Shown piece by piece: positions 1-15,456 of a stretch of DNA of 64,000 nt. Each line of letters starts with the position of its first letter. The first letter of the stretch is position 1. This DNA is from Arenicola marina (Eukaryota > Annelida > Polychaeta > Arenicolidae): positions 12,044,823-12,108,822 of the forward strand of contig OZ025252.1 of NCBI GenBank assembly GCA_964019135.1, written 5' to 3'. The position numbers were made by a program, and so were the translations under genes. The notes beneath the pieces were generated by a model. It made no database searches, was not told the origin of the DNA, and saw only the letters and a list, made by a program, of their open reading frames with translations.

Positions 1-1074
1 GTGACACACGTGACACTTACACCCCACTGTCTGGTGACACACGTGACACTTACACCCCACTGTCTGGTGACACACGTGACACTTACACCCCACTGTCTGG
101 TGACACACGTGGCACTTACACCCCATTGTCTGGTGACACACGTGACACTTACACCCCACTGTCTGGTGACACACGTGACACTTACACACCACTGCCTGGT
201 GAAACACGTGACACTTACACCCCATTGTCTGGTGACACACGTGGCACTTACACCCCACTGTCTGGTGACACACGTGACACTTACACACCACTGCCTGGTG
301 ACACACGTGAAACTTACACCCCACTGTCTGGTGACACACGTGACACTTACACCCCACTGTCTGGTGACACACGTGACACTTACACCCCACTGTCTGGTGA
401 CACACGTGACACTTACACCCCACTGTCTGGTGACACACGTGGCACTTACACCCCACGGCCTGGTGACACACGTGACACTTACACCCTACTGTCTGGTGAC
501 ACACGTGACACTTACACCCCACTGCCTGGTGACACACGTGACACTTACACCCCACTGTCTGGTGACACACGTGGCACTTACACCACACTGTCTGGTGACA
601 CACGTGGCACTTAAACCCCACTGTCTGGTGACACACGTGACACTTACACCCCACTGTCTGGTGACACACGTGGCACTTACACCACACTGTCTGGTGACAC
701 ACGTGACACTTACACCCCACTGCCTGGTGACACACGTGACACTTACACCCCACTGCCTGGTGACACACGTGACACTTAAACCCCACTGTCTGGTGACACA
801 CGTGGCACTTACACCCCACTGTCTGGTGAGACACGTGACACTTACAGCCCACTGTCTGGTGACACACGTGACACTTACGCCCTACTGTCTGGTGACACAC
901 GTGACACTTACACCCCACTGCCTGGTGACACACGTGACACTTACACCCCACTGTCTGGTGACACACGTGGCACTTACACCACACTGTCTGGTGACACACG
1001 TGGCACTTAAACCCCACTGTCTGGTGACACACGTGACACTTACACCCCACTGCCTTGTGAGACACGTGACACTT

Positions 1075-2858
1075 ACACCCCCACTGCCTGGTGACACACG
1101 TGACACTTACACCCCACTGCCTGGTGCCACACGTGGCAATTACACCCCATTGTCTGGCGACACACGTGACACTTACACCCCACTGCCTGGTGCCACACGT
1201 GACACTTACACCACACTGTCTGGTGACACACGTGGCACTTAAACCCCACTGTCTGGTGACACACGTGACACTTACACCCCACTGCCTGGTGACACACGTG
1301 ACACTTACACCCCACTGTCTGGTGACACACGTGACACTTACACTCCACTGCCTGGTGACACACGTGACATTTACATCCCACTGCCTGGTGACACACGTGA
1401 CACTTACACCCCACTGTCTGGCGACACACGTGACACTTACACCCCACTGCCTGGTGCCACACGTGACACTTACACCCGACTGCCTGGTGACACACGTGAC
1501 ACTTACACCCCACTGCCTGGTGACACACGTGGCACTTACACCACACTGCCTGGTGACACACGTGGCACTTACACCCCACTGCCTGGTGACACACGTGACA
1601 CTTACACCCCACTGCCTGGTGAAACGCGTGGCACTTACACCCCACGGCCTGGTGAAACACGTGGCATTTACACCCCACTGCCTGGTGACACACGTGGCAT
1701 TTACACCCCACTGCCGGGTGACACACGTGACACTTACACCCCACTGCCTGGTGAAAGGCGTGGCACTTACACCCCACTGCCTGGTGACACACGTGGCACT
1801 TACACCCCACTGCCTGGTGACACACGTGGCACTTACACCCCACTGCCTGGTGACACACGTGACACTTACACCACACTGTCTGGTGACACACGTGGCACTT
1901 AAACCCCACTGTCTGGTGACACACGTGACACTTGCACCCCACTGCCTTGTGAGACACGTGACACTTACACCCCCACTGCCTGGTGACACACGTGACACTT
2001 ACACCCCACTGCCTGGTGCCACACGTGGCAATTACACCCCATTGTCTGGCGACACACGTGACACTTACACCCCACTGCCTGGTGCCACACGTGACACTTA
2101 CACCACACTGTCTGGTGACACACGTGGCACTTAAACCCCACTGTCTGGTGACACACGTGACACTTACACCCCACTGCCTGGTGACACACGTGACACTTAC
2201 ACCCCACTGTCTGGTGACACACGTGACACTTACACTCCACTGCCTGGTGACACACGTGACATTTACATCCCACTGCCTGGTGACACACGTGACACTTACA
2301 CCCCACTGCCTGGTGCCACACGTGACACTTACACCCGACTGCCTGGTGACACACGTGACACTTACACCCCACTGCCTGGTGACACACGTGGCACTTACAC
2401 CACACTGCCTGGTGACACACGTGGCACTTACACCCCACTGCCTGGTGACACACGTGACACTTACACCCCACTGCCTGGTGAAACGCGTGGCACTTACACC
2501 CCACGGCCTGGTGAAACACGTGGCATTTACACCCCACTGCCTGGTGACACACGTGGCATTTACACCCCACTGCCTGGTGACATACGCGACACTTACACCC
2601 CACTGCCTGGTGAAACGCGTGGCACTTACACCCCACGGCCTGGTGAAACACGTGGCACTTACACCCCACTGCCTGGTGAAACACGTGGCACTTACACCCT
2701 TCTGCCTGGTGACACACGTGGCACTTACACCCCACTGCCTGGTGACACACGTGACACTTACACCCCACTGCCTGGTGAAACGCGTGGCACTTACACCCCA
2801 CTGCCTGGTGACACACGTGGCACTTACACCCCACTGCCTGGTGACACACGTGGCACTT
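1075..2858. repeat. Duplicated 892-bp block inside array 1
   Basis: A run of five C instead of four (near 1077 and 1969) marks the starts of two tandem blocks about 892 bp long that share the same order of unit variants. A third partial block begins with the same mark near 3030. The odd 892-bp step (27 units plus one base) explains why open frames shift at these borders. Confidence 0.8.
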
Positions 2859-4192
2859 ACACCCCACTGCCTGGTGACACACGTGGCACTTACAACCCAC
2901 TGTCTGGTGACACACGTGATACTTACACCACACTGTCTGGTGACACACGTGGCACTTAAACCCCACTGTCTGGTGACACACGTGACACTTACACCCCACT
3001 GCCTTGTGAGACACGTGACACTTACACCCCCACTGCCTGGTGCCAGACGTGACACTTACACCACACTGTCTGGTGACACACGTGGCACTTAAACCCCACT
3101 GTCTGGTGACACACGTGACACTTATACCCCACTGCCTGGTGACACACGTGACACTTACACCCCACTGTCTGGTGACACACGTGACACTTACACTCCACTG
3201 CCTGGTGACACACGTGACATTTACATCCCACTGCCTGGTGACACACGTGACACTTACACCCCACTGCCTGGTGCCACACGTGACACTTACACCCGACTGC
3301 CTGGTGACACACGTGACACTTACACCCCACTGCCTGGTGACACACGTGGCACTTACACCACACTGCCTGGTGACACACGTGGCACTTACACCCCACTGCC
3401 TGGTGACACACGTGACACTTACACCCCACTGCCTGGTGAAACGCGTGGCACTTACACCCCACGGCCTGGTGAAACACGTGGCATTTACACCCCACTGCCT
3501 GGTGACACACGTGGCATTTACACCCCACTGCCTGGTGACATACGCGACACTTACACCCCACTGCCTGGTGAAACACGTGGCACTTACACCCTTCTGCCTG
3601 GTGACACACGTGGCACTTACACCCCACTGCCTGGTGACACACGTGGCACTTACACCCCACTGCCTGGTGACACACGTGGCACTTACACCCCACTGTCTGG
3701 TGACACACGTGACACTTACACCCCACTGTCTGGTGACACATGTGGCATTTACACCCCACTGCCTGGTGACGCACGTGACACTTACACCCCACTGTCTGGT
3801 AACACACGTGACACTTACACCCCACTACCTGGTGACACATGTGGCACTTACACCCCACTGCCTAGTGAGACACGTGGCAATCACACCCCACTGCGTGGTG
3901 ACAGGTGGCACTTACACCCCACTGCCTGGTGCCACACGTGGCAATTACACCCCACTGTCTGGTGACACAGGTGGCATCTACAACCTGGTGACACACGTGG
4001 CACTTACACCCCACTGCCTAGTGACACACGTGACACTTACACCCTACTGTCTGGTGACACACGTGACACTTTCACCCCACTGCCTGGTGACACACGTGGC
4101 ACTTACACTCCACTGTCTGGTGACATACGTGGGGCCTAAGCCCCACTGTCTGGTGACACACGTGGCACTTAAACCTCACTGTCTAGTGACAC

Positions 4193-7100
4193 GTGGCACT
4201 TAGACCCCACTGTCTGGTGACACACGTGGCACTTACACCCCACTGCCTGGTGACACACGTGACACTTACACCCCACTGCCTGGTGACACACGTGACACTT
4301 ACACCCCACTGTCTGGTGACACACGTGACACTTACACTCCACTGCCTGGTGACACACGTGACATTTACATCCCACTGCCTGGTGACACACGTGACACTTA
4401 CACCCCACTGCCTGGTGCCACACGTGACACTTACACCCGACTGCCTGGTGACACACGTGACACTTACACCCCACTGCCTGGTGACACACGTGGCACTTAC
4501 ACCACACTGCCTGGTGACACACGTGGCACTTACACCCCACTGCCTGGTGACACACGTGACACTTACACCCCACTGCCTGGTGAAACGCGTGGCACTTACA
4601 CCCCACGGCCTCTTGAAACACGTGGCATTTACACCCCACTGCCTGGTGACACACGTGGCATTTACACCTCACTGCCTGGTGACATACGCGACACTTACAC
4701 CCCACTGCCTGGTGAAACACGTGGCACTTACACCCTTCTGCCTGGTGACAAACGTGGCACTTACACCCCACTGCCTGGTGACACACGTGGCACTTACACC
4801 CCACTGCCTGGTAACACACGTGGCACTTACACCCCACTGCCTGGTGACACACGTGGCACTTACACCCCACTGCCTGGTGACACACGTGACACTTACACCC
4901 CACTGCCTGGTGAAACGCGTGGCACTTACACCCCACGGCCTGGTGAAACACGTGGCATTTACACCCCACTGCCTGGTGACACACGTGGCATTTACACCTC
5001 ACTGCCTGGTGACATACGCGACACTTACACCCCACTGCCTGGTGAAACACGTGGCACTTACACCCTTCTGCCTGGTGACACACGTGGCACTTACACCCCA
5101 CTGCCTGGTGACACACGTGGCACTTACACCCCACTGCCTGGTAACACACGTGGCACTTACACCCCACTGCCTGGTGACACACGTGGCACTTACACCCCAC
5201 TGCCTGGTAACACACGTGACACTTACACCCCACTGCCTGGTAACACACGTGGCACTTACACCCCACTGCCTGGTGACACACGTGGCACTTACACCCCACT
5301 GCCTGGTAACACACGTGGCACTTACATCCTACTGCCTGGTGAAACACGTGACACTTACACCCCACTGCCTGGTGACGCACGTGACACTTACACCCCACTG
5401 CCTGGTAACACACGTGACACTTACACCCCACTGCCTGGTGACACACGTGGCACTTACACCCCACTGTTTGGTGACACACGTGACACTTACACCCCACTGC
5501 CTGGTGACACACGTGGCACTTACATCCTACTGCCTGGTAACACACGTGGCACTTACATCCTACTGCCTGGTGAAACACGTGACACTTACACCCCACTGCC
5601 TGGTGACGCACGTGACACTTACACCCCACTGTCTGGTAACACACGTGACACTTACACCCCACTGTCTGGTGACACATGTGACACTTACACCCCACTGCCT
5701 GGTAACACACGTGACACTTACACCCCACTGTCTGGTGACACATGTGACACTTACACCCCACTGCCTGGTGACACACGTGACACTTACACCCCACTGTCTG
5801 GTGACACACGTGACACTTACACCCCACTGTCTGGTGACACACGTGACACTTACACCCCACTGTCTGGTAACACACGTGACACTTACACCCCACTGTCTGG
5901 TGACACATGTGACACTTACACCCCACTGCCTGGTAACACACGTGGCACTTACACCCCACTGCCTGGTGACACACGTGGCACTTACACCCCACTGCCTGGT
6001 GACACACGTGGCACTTACATCCTACTGCCTGGTGAAACACGTGACACTTACACCCCACTGCCTGGTGACACATGTGGCACTTACACCCCACTGCCTAGTG
6101 AGACACGTGGCAATCACACCCCACTGCGTGGTGACAGGTGGCACTTACACCCCACTGCCTGGTGCCACACGTGGCAATTACACCCCACTGTCTGGTGACA
6201 CAGGTGGCATCTACAACCTGGTGACACACGTGGCACTTACACCCCACTGCCTAGTGACACACGTGACACTTACACCCTACTGTCTGGTGACACACGTGAC
6301 ACTTTCACCCCACTGCCTGGTGACACACGTGGCACTTACACTCCACTGTCTGGTGACATACGTGGGGCCTAAGCCCCACTGTCTGGTGACACACGTGGCA
6401 CTTAAACCTCACTGTCTAGTGACACGTGGCACTTAGACCCCACTGTCTGGTGACACACGTGGCACTTACACCCCACTGCCTGGTGACACACGTGACACTT
6501 ACACCCCACTGCCTGGTGACACACGTGACACTTACACCCCACTGTCTGGTGACACACGTGACACTTACACTCCACTGCCTGGTGACACACGTGACATTTA
6601 CATCCCACTGCCTGGTGACACACGTGACACTTACACCCCACTGCCTGGTGCCACACGTGACACTTACACCCGACTGCCTGGTGACACACGTGACACTTAC
6701 ACCCCACTGCCTGGTGACACACGTGGCACTTACACCACACTGCCTGGTGACACACGTGGCACTTACACCCCACTGCCTGGTGACACACGTGACACTTACA
6801 CCCCACTGCCTGGTGAAACGCGTGGCACTTACACCCCACGGCCTGGTGAAACACGTGGCATTTACACCCCACTGCCTGGTGACACACGTGGCATTTACAC
6901 CTCACTGCCTGGTGACATACGCGACACTTACACCCCACTGCCTGGTGAAACACGTGGCACTTACACCCTTCTGCCTGGTGACAAACGTGGCACTTACACC
7001 CCACTGCCTGGTGACACACGTGGCACTTACACCCCACTGCCTGGTAACACACGTGGCACTTACACCCCACTGCCTGGTGACACACGTGGCACTTACACCC

Positions 7101-10100
7101 CACTGCCTGGTGACACACGTGACACTTACACCCCACTGCCTGGTGAAACGCGTGGCACTTACACCCCACGGCCTGGTGAAACACGTGGCATTTACACCCC
7201 ACTGCCTGGTGACACACGTGGCATTTACACCTCACTGCCTGGTGACATACGCGACACTTACACCCCATTGCCTGGTGAAACACGTGGCACTTACACCCTT
7301 CTGCCTGGTGACACACGTGGCACTTACACCCCACTGCCTGGTGACACACGTGGCACTTACACCCCACTGCCTGGTAACACACGTGGCACTTACACCCCAC
7401 TGCCTGGTGACACACGTGGCACTTACACCCCACTGCCTGGTAACACACGTGACACTTACACCCCACTGCCTGGTAACACACGTGGCACTTACACCCCACT
7501 GCCTGGTGACACACGTGGCACTTACACCCCACTGCCTGGTAACACACGTGGCACTTACATCCTACTGCCTGGTGAAACACGTGACACTTACACCCCACTG
7601 CCTGGTGACGCACGTGACACTTACACCCCACTGCCTGGTAACACACGTGACACTTACACCCCACTGCCTGGTGACACACGTGGCACTTACACCCCACTGT
7701 CTGGTGACACACGTGACACTTACACCCCACTGCCTGGTGACACACGTAGCACTTACATCCTACTGCCTGGTAACACACGTGGCACTTACATCCTACTGCC
7801 TGGTGAAACACGTGACACTTACACCCCACTGCCTGGTGACGCACGTGACACTTACACCCCACTGTCTGGTAACACACGTGACACTTACACCCCACTGTCT
7901 GGTGACACATGTGACACTTACACCCCACTGCCTGGTAACACACGTGACACTTACACCCCACTGTCTGGTGACACATGTGACACTTACACCCCACTGCCTG
8001 GTGACACACGTGACACTTACACCCCACTGTCTGGTGACACACGTGACACTTACACCCCACTGTCTGGTGACACACGTGACACTTACACCCCACTGTCTGG
8101 TAACAGACGTGACACTTACACCCCACTGTCTGGTGACACATGTGACACTTACACCCCACTGCCTGGTAACACACGTGGCACTTACACCCCACTGCCTGGT
8201 GACACACGTGGCACTTACACCCCACTGCCTGGTGACACACGTGGCACTTACATCCTACTGCCTGGTGAAACACGTGACACTTACACCCCACTGCCTGGTG
8301 ACACATGTGGCACTTACACCCCACTGCCTAGTGAGACACGTGGCAATCACACCCCACTGCGTGGTGACAGGTGGCACTTACACCCCACTGCCTGGTGCCA
8401 CACGTGGCAATTACACCCCACTGTCTGGTGACACAGGTGGCATCTACAACCTGGTGACACACGTGGCACTTACACCCCACTGCCTAGTGACACACGTGAC
8501 ACTTACACCCTACTGTCTGGTGACACACGTGACACTTTCACCCCACTGCCTGGTGACACACGTGGCACTTACACTCCACTGTCTGGTGACATACGTGGGG
8601 CCTAAGCCCCACTGTCTGGTGACACACGTGGCACTTAAACCTCACTGTCTAGTGACACGTGGCACTTAGACCCCACTGTCTGGTGACACACGTGGCACTT
8701 ACACCCCACTGCCTGGTGACACACGTGACACTTACACCCCACTGCCTGGTGACACACGTGACACTTACACCCCACTGTCTGGTGACACACGTGACACTTA
8801 CACTCCACTGCCTGGTGACACACGTGACATTTACATCCCACTGCCTGGTGACACACGTGACACTTACACCCCACTGCCTGGTGCCACACGTGACACTTAC
8901 ACCCGACTGCCTGGTGACACACGTGACACTTACACCCCACTGCCTGGTGACACACGTGGCACTTACACCACACTGCCTGGTGACACACGTGGCACTTACA
9001 CCCCACTGCCTGGTGACACACGTGACACTTACACCCCACTGCCTGGTGAAACGCGTGGCACTTACACCCCACGGCCTGGTGAAACACGTGGCATTTACAC
9101 CCCACTGCCTGGTGACACACGTGGCATTTACACCTCACTGCCTGGTGACATACGCGACACTTACACCCCACTGCCTGGTGAAACACGTGGCACTTACACC
9201 CTTCTGCCTGGTGACAAACGTGGCACTTACACCCCACTGCCTGGTGACACACGTGGCACTTACACCCCACTGCCTGGTAACACACGTGGCACTTACACCC
9301 CACTGCCTGGTGACACACGTGGCACTTACACCCCACTGCCTGGTGACACACGTGACACTTACACCCCACTGCCTGGTGAAACGCGTGGCACTTACACCCC
9401 ACGGCCTGGTGAAACACGTGGCATTTACACCCCACTGCCTGGTGACACACGTGGCATTTACACCTCACTGCCTGGTGACATACGCGACACTTACACCCCA
9501 CTGCCTGGTGAAACACGTGGCACTTACACCCTTCTGCCTGGTGACACACGTGGCACTTACACCCCACTGCCTGGTGACACACGTGGCACTTACACCCCAC
9601 TGCCTGGTAACACACGTGGCACTTACACCCCACTGCCTGGTGACACACGTGGCACTTACACCCCACTGCCTGGTAACACACGTGACACTTACACCCCACT
9701 GCCTGGTAACACACGTGGCACTTACACCCCACTGCCTGGTGACACACGTGGCACTTACACCCCACTGCCTGGTAACACACGTGGCACTTACATCCTACTG
9801 CCTGGTGAAACACGTGACACTTACACCCCACTGCCTGGTGACGCACGTGACACTTACACCCCACTGCCTGGTAACACACGTGACACTTACACCCCACTGC
9901 CTGGTGACACACGTGGCACTTACACCCCACTGTCTGGTGACACACGTGACACTTACACCCCACTGCCTGGTGACACACGTGGCACTTACATCCTACTGCC
10001 TGGTAACACACGTGGCACTTACATCCTACTGCCTGGTGAAACACGTGACACTTACACCCCACTGCCTGGTGACGCACGTGACACTTACACCCCACTGTCT

Positions 10101-10680
10101 GGTAACACACGTGACACTTACACCCCACTGTCTGGTGACACATGTGACACTTACACCCCACTGCCTGGTAACACACGTGACACTTACACCCCACTGTCTG
10201 GTGACACATGTGACACTTACACCCCACTGCCTGGTGACACACGTGACACTTACACCCCACTGTCTGGTGACACACGTGACACTTACACCCCACTGTCTGG
10301 TGACACACGTGACACTTACACCCCACTGTCTGGTAACACACGTGACACTTACACCCCACTGTCTGGTGACACATGTGACACTTACACCCCACTGCCTGGT
10401 AACACACGTGGCACTTACACCCCACTGCCTGGTGACACACGTGGCACTTACACCCCACTGCCTGGTGACACACGTGGCACTTACATCCTACTGCCTGGTG
10501 AAACACGTGACACTTACACCCCACTGCCTGGTGACACATGTGGCACTTACACCCCACTGCCTAGTGAGACACGTGGCAATCACACCCCACTGCGTGGTGA
10601 CAGGTGGCACTTACACCCCACTGCCTGGTGCCACACGTGGCAATTACACCCCACTGTCTGGTGACACACGTGACACTTAC
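4193..10680. repeat. Three tandem 2233-bp higher-order repeats in array 1
   Basis: Blocks beginning at 4193, 6426 and 8659 have the same succession of variant 33-bp units and differ at only a few bases over 2233 bp. Each contains the same landmarks: a unit with GACATACGCGAC, a unit with CTTCTGCCTGG, a run of GGTAACACACG units, the interruption GTGACAGGTGGCACTTACAC, and the ending GACACGTGGCACTTAGAC. The period is exactly 2233 bp between copies 1 and 2 and between 2 and 3. The third copy changes sequence after about 10660. Such uniformity implies very recent amplification or homogenisation; assembly duplication is the alternative. Confidence 0.9.
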
Positions 10681-13600
10681 ACCCCACTGTCTGGTGACAC
10701 ACGTGACACTTACAGCCCACTGCCTAGTGACACACGTGACACTTACACCCCACTGTCTGGTGACACACGTGACACTTACAGCCCACTGCCTAGTGACACA
10801 CGTGACACTTACACCCTACTGTCTGGTGACACACGTGACACTTTCACCCCACTGTCTGGTGACATACGTGGGGCCTAAGCCCCACTGTCTGGTGACACAC
10901 GTGGCACTTAAACGCCACTGCCTGGTGACACACGTGGCACTTACACCCCACTGCCTGGTGACACGTGGCACTTAGACCCCACTGTCTGGTGACACACGTG
11001 GCACTTACACCCCACTGCCTGGTGACACACGTGACACTTACACCCCACTGTCTGGTGACACACGTGACACTTACACCCCACTGTCTGGTGACACACCTGG
11101 CACTTACACCCCACTGTCTGGTGACACACGTAGTACCTAAGCCCCACTGTCTGGTGACACACGTGGTACATAAGCCCCACTGTCTGGGGGCACACGTGAC
11201 ACTTACACCCCACTCCCTGGCGACACACGTGGTACTTACACCATACCGTCTCGTGACATACGTGACACTTACACCCCACTGTCTGGTGACACAGGTGGCA
11301 CTTACACCTTACTGCCTGGTCACACACGTGGCATTTACACCCTGGTGACACACGTGGCATTTACATCCTGGTGACACACGTGGCACTTACACCCCACTGC
11401 CTGGTGACACACGTGGCACTTACACCCCACTGCCTGGTAACACACGTGGCACTTACACCCCACTGCCTGGTGACACACGTGGCACTTACACCCCACTGCC
11501 TGGTAACACACGTGACACTTACACCCCACTGCCTGGTAACACACGTGGCACTTACACCCCACTGCCTGGTGACACACGTGGCACTTACACCCCACTGCCT
11601 GGTAACACACGTGGCACTTACATCCTACTGCCTGGTGAAACACGTGACACTTACACCCCACTGCCTGGTGACGCACGTGACACTTACACCCCACTGCCTG
11701 GTAACACACGTGACACTTACACCCCACTGCCTGGTGACACACGTGGCACTTACACCCCACTGTCTGGTGACACACGTGACACTTACACCCCACTGCCTGG
11801 TGACACACGTAGCACTTACATCCTACTGCCTGGTAACACACGTGGCACTTACATCCTACTGCCTGGTGAAACACGTGACACTTACACCCCACTGCCTGGT
11901 GACGCACGTGACACTTACACCCCACTGTCTGGTAACACACGTGACACTTACACCCCACTGTCTGGTGACACATGTGACACTTACACCCCACTGCCTGGTA
12001 ACACACGTGACACTTACACCCCACTGTCTGGTGACACATGTGACACTTACACCCCACTGCCTGGTGACACACGTGACACTTACACCCCACTGTCTGGTGA
12101 CACACGTGACACTTACACCCCACTGTCTGGTGACACACGTGACACTTACACCCCACTGTCTGGTAACACACGTGACACTTACACCCCACTGTCTGGTGAC
12201 ACATGTGACACTTACACCCCACTGCCTGGTAACACACGTGGCACTTACACCCCACTGCCTGGTGACACACGTGGCACTTACACCCCACTGCCTGGTGACA
12301 CACGTGGCACTTACATCCTACTGCCTGGTGAAACACGTGACACTTACACCCCACTGCCTGGTGACACATGTGGCACTTACACCCCACTGCCTAGTGAGAC
12401 ACGTGGCAATCACACCCCACTGCGTGGTGACAGGTGGCACTTACACCCCACTGCCTGGTGCCACACGTGGCAATTACACCCCACTGTCTGGTGACACAGG
12501 TGGCATCTACAACCTGGTGACACACGTGGCACTTACACCCCACTGCCTAGTGACACACGTGACACTTACACCCTACTGTCTGGTGACACACGTGACACTT
12601 TCACCCCACTGCCTGGTGACACACGTGGCACTTACACTCCACTGTCTGGTGACATACGTGGGGCCTAAGCCCCACTGTCTGGTGACACACGTGGCACTTA
12701 AACCTCACTGTCTAGTGACACGTGGCACTTAGACCCCACTGTCTGGTGACACACGTGGCACTTACACCCCACTGCCTGGTGACACACGTGACACTTACAC
12801 CCCACTGCCTGGTGACACACGTGACACTTACACCCCACTGTCTGGTGACACACGTGACACTTACACTCCACTGCCTGGTGACACACGTGACATTTACATC
12901 CCACTGCCTGGTGACACACGTGACACTTACACCCCACTGCCTGGTGCCACACGTGACACTTACACCCGACTGCCTGGTGACACACGTGACACTTACACCC
13001 CACTGCCTGGTGACACACGTGGCACTTACACCACACTGCCTGGTGACACACGTGGCACTTACACCCCACTGCCTGGTGACACACGTGACACTTACACCCC
13101 ACTGCCTGGTGAAACGCGTGGCACTTACACCCCACGGCCTGGTGAAACACGTGGCATTTACACCCCACTGCCTGGTGACACACGTGGCATTTACACCTCA
13201 CTGCCTGGTGACATACGCGACACTTACACCCCACTGCCTGGTGAAACACGTGGCACTTACACCCTTCTGCCTGGTGACAAACGTGGCACTTACACCCCAC
13301 TGCCTGGTGACACACGTGGCACTTACACCCCACTGCCTGGTAACACACGTGGCACTTACACCCCACTGCCTGGTGACACACGTGGCACTTACACCCCACT
13401 GCCTGGTGACACACGTGACACTTACACCCCACTGCCTGGTGAAACGCGTGGCACTTACACCCCACGGCCTGGTGAAACACGTGGCATTTACACCCCACTG
13501 CCTGGTGACACACGTGGCATTTACACCTCACTGCCTGGTGACATACGCGACACTTACACCCCACTGCCTGGTGAAACACGTGGCACTTACACCCTTCTGC

Positions 13601-15456
13601 CTGGTGACACACGTGGCACTTACACCCCACTGCCTGGTGACACACGTGGCACTTACACCCCACTGCCTGGTAACACACGTGGCACTTACACCCCACTGCC
13701 TGGTGACACACGTGGCACTTACACCCCACTGCCTGGTAACACACGTGACACTTACACCCCACTGCCTGGTAACACACGTGGCACTTACACCCCACTGCCT
13801 GGTGACACACGTGGCACTTACACCCCACTGCCTGGTAACACACGTGGCACTTACATCCTACTGCCTGGTGAAACACGTGACACTTACACCCCACTGCCTG
13901 GTGACGCACGTGACACTTACACCCCACTGCCTGGTAACACACGTGACACTTACACCCCACTGCCTGGTGACACACGTGGCACTTACACCCCACTGTCTGG
14001 TGACACACGTGACACTTACACCCCACTGCCTGGTGACACACGTGGCACTTACATCCTACTGCCTGGTAACACACGTGGCACTTACATCCTACTGCCTGGT
14101 GAAACACGTGACACTTACACCCCACTGCCTGGTGACGCACGTGACACTTACACCCCACTGTCTGGTAACACACGTGACACTTACACCCCACTGTCTGGTG
14201 ACACATGTGACACTTACACCCCACTGCCTGGTAACACACGTGACACTTACACCCCACTGTCTGGTGACACATGTGACACTTACACCCCACTGCCTGGTGA
14301 CACACGTGACACTTACACCCCACTGTCTGGTGACACACGTGACACTTACACCCCACTGTCTGGTGACACACGTGACACTTACACCCCACTGTCTGGTAAC
14401 ACACGTGACACTTACACCCCACTGTCTGGTGACACATGTGACACTTACACCCCACTGCCTGGTAACACACGTGGCACTTACACCCCACTGCCTGGTGACA
14501 CACGTGGCACTTACACCCCACTGCCTGGTGACACACGTGGCACTTACATCCTACTGCCTGGTGAAACACGTGACACTTACACCCCACTGCCTGGTGACAC
14601 ATGTGGCACTTACACCCCACTGCCTAGTGAGACACGTGGCAATCACACCCCACTGCGTGGTGACAGGTGGCACTTACACCCCACTGCCTGGTGCCACACG
14701 TGGCAATTACACCCCACTGTCTGGTGACACACGTGACACTTACACCCCACTGTCTGGTGACACACGTGACACTTACAGCCCACTGCCTAGTGACACACGT
14801 GACACTTACACCCCACTGTCTGGTGACACACGTGACACTTACAGCCCACTGCCTAGTGACACACGTGACACTTACACCCTACTGTCTGGTGACACACGTG
14901 ACACTTTCACCCCACTGCCTGGTGACACACGTGGCACTTACACCCCACTGTCTGGTGACATACGTGGGGCCTAAGCCCCACTGTCTGGTGACACACGTGG
15001 CACTTAAACGCCACTGCCTGGTGACACACGTGGCACTTACACCCCACTGCCTGGTGACACGTGGCACTTAGACCCCACTGTCTGGTGACACACGTGGCAC
15101 TTACACCCCACTGCCTGGTGACACACGTGACACTTACACCCCACTGTCTGGTGACACACGTGACACTTACACCCCACTGTCTGGTGACACACCTGGCACT
15201 TACACCCCACTGTCTGGTGACACACGTAGTACCTAAGCCCCACTGTCTGGTGACACACGTGGTACATAAGCCCCACTGTCTGGGGGCACACGTGACACTT
15301 ACACCCCACTCCCTGGCGACACACGTGGTACTTACACCATACCGTCTCGTGACATACGTGACACTTACACCCCACTGTCTGGTGACACAGGTGGCACTTA
15401 CACCTTACTGCCTGGTCACACACGTGGCATTTACACCCTGGTGACACACGTGGCAT
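8659..15456. repeat. About 4.1-kb super-block duplicated in array 1
   Basis: The segment 8659 to about 11360 recurs at 12722 to about 15456. The offset is 4063 bp at the left border and 4096 bp at the right, the 33-bp difference being one extra unit near 14920-14952. The stretch between them (11371-12721) is the distal part of another 2233-bp block. The tails 10965-11348 and 15061-15444 are base-for-base alike, including the unusual words CGTAGTACCTAAG and CTGGGGGCACACG. Confidence 0.85.

Noticed and set aside
1-15456. Very long open frames in array 1, including a Cys/His-rich 11-residue peptide repeat on the minus strand that looks metallothionein- or zinc-motif-like.
   Set aside because: The 33-bp unit is a multiple of three and lacks stops, so several frames on both strands are open at once. 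There is no separate start context, splice structure or unique domain.
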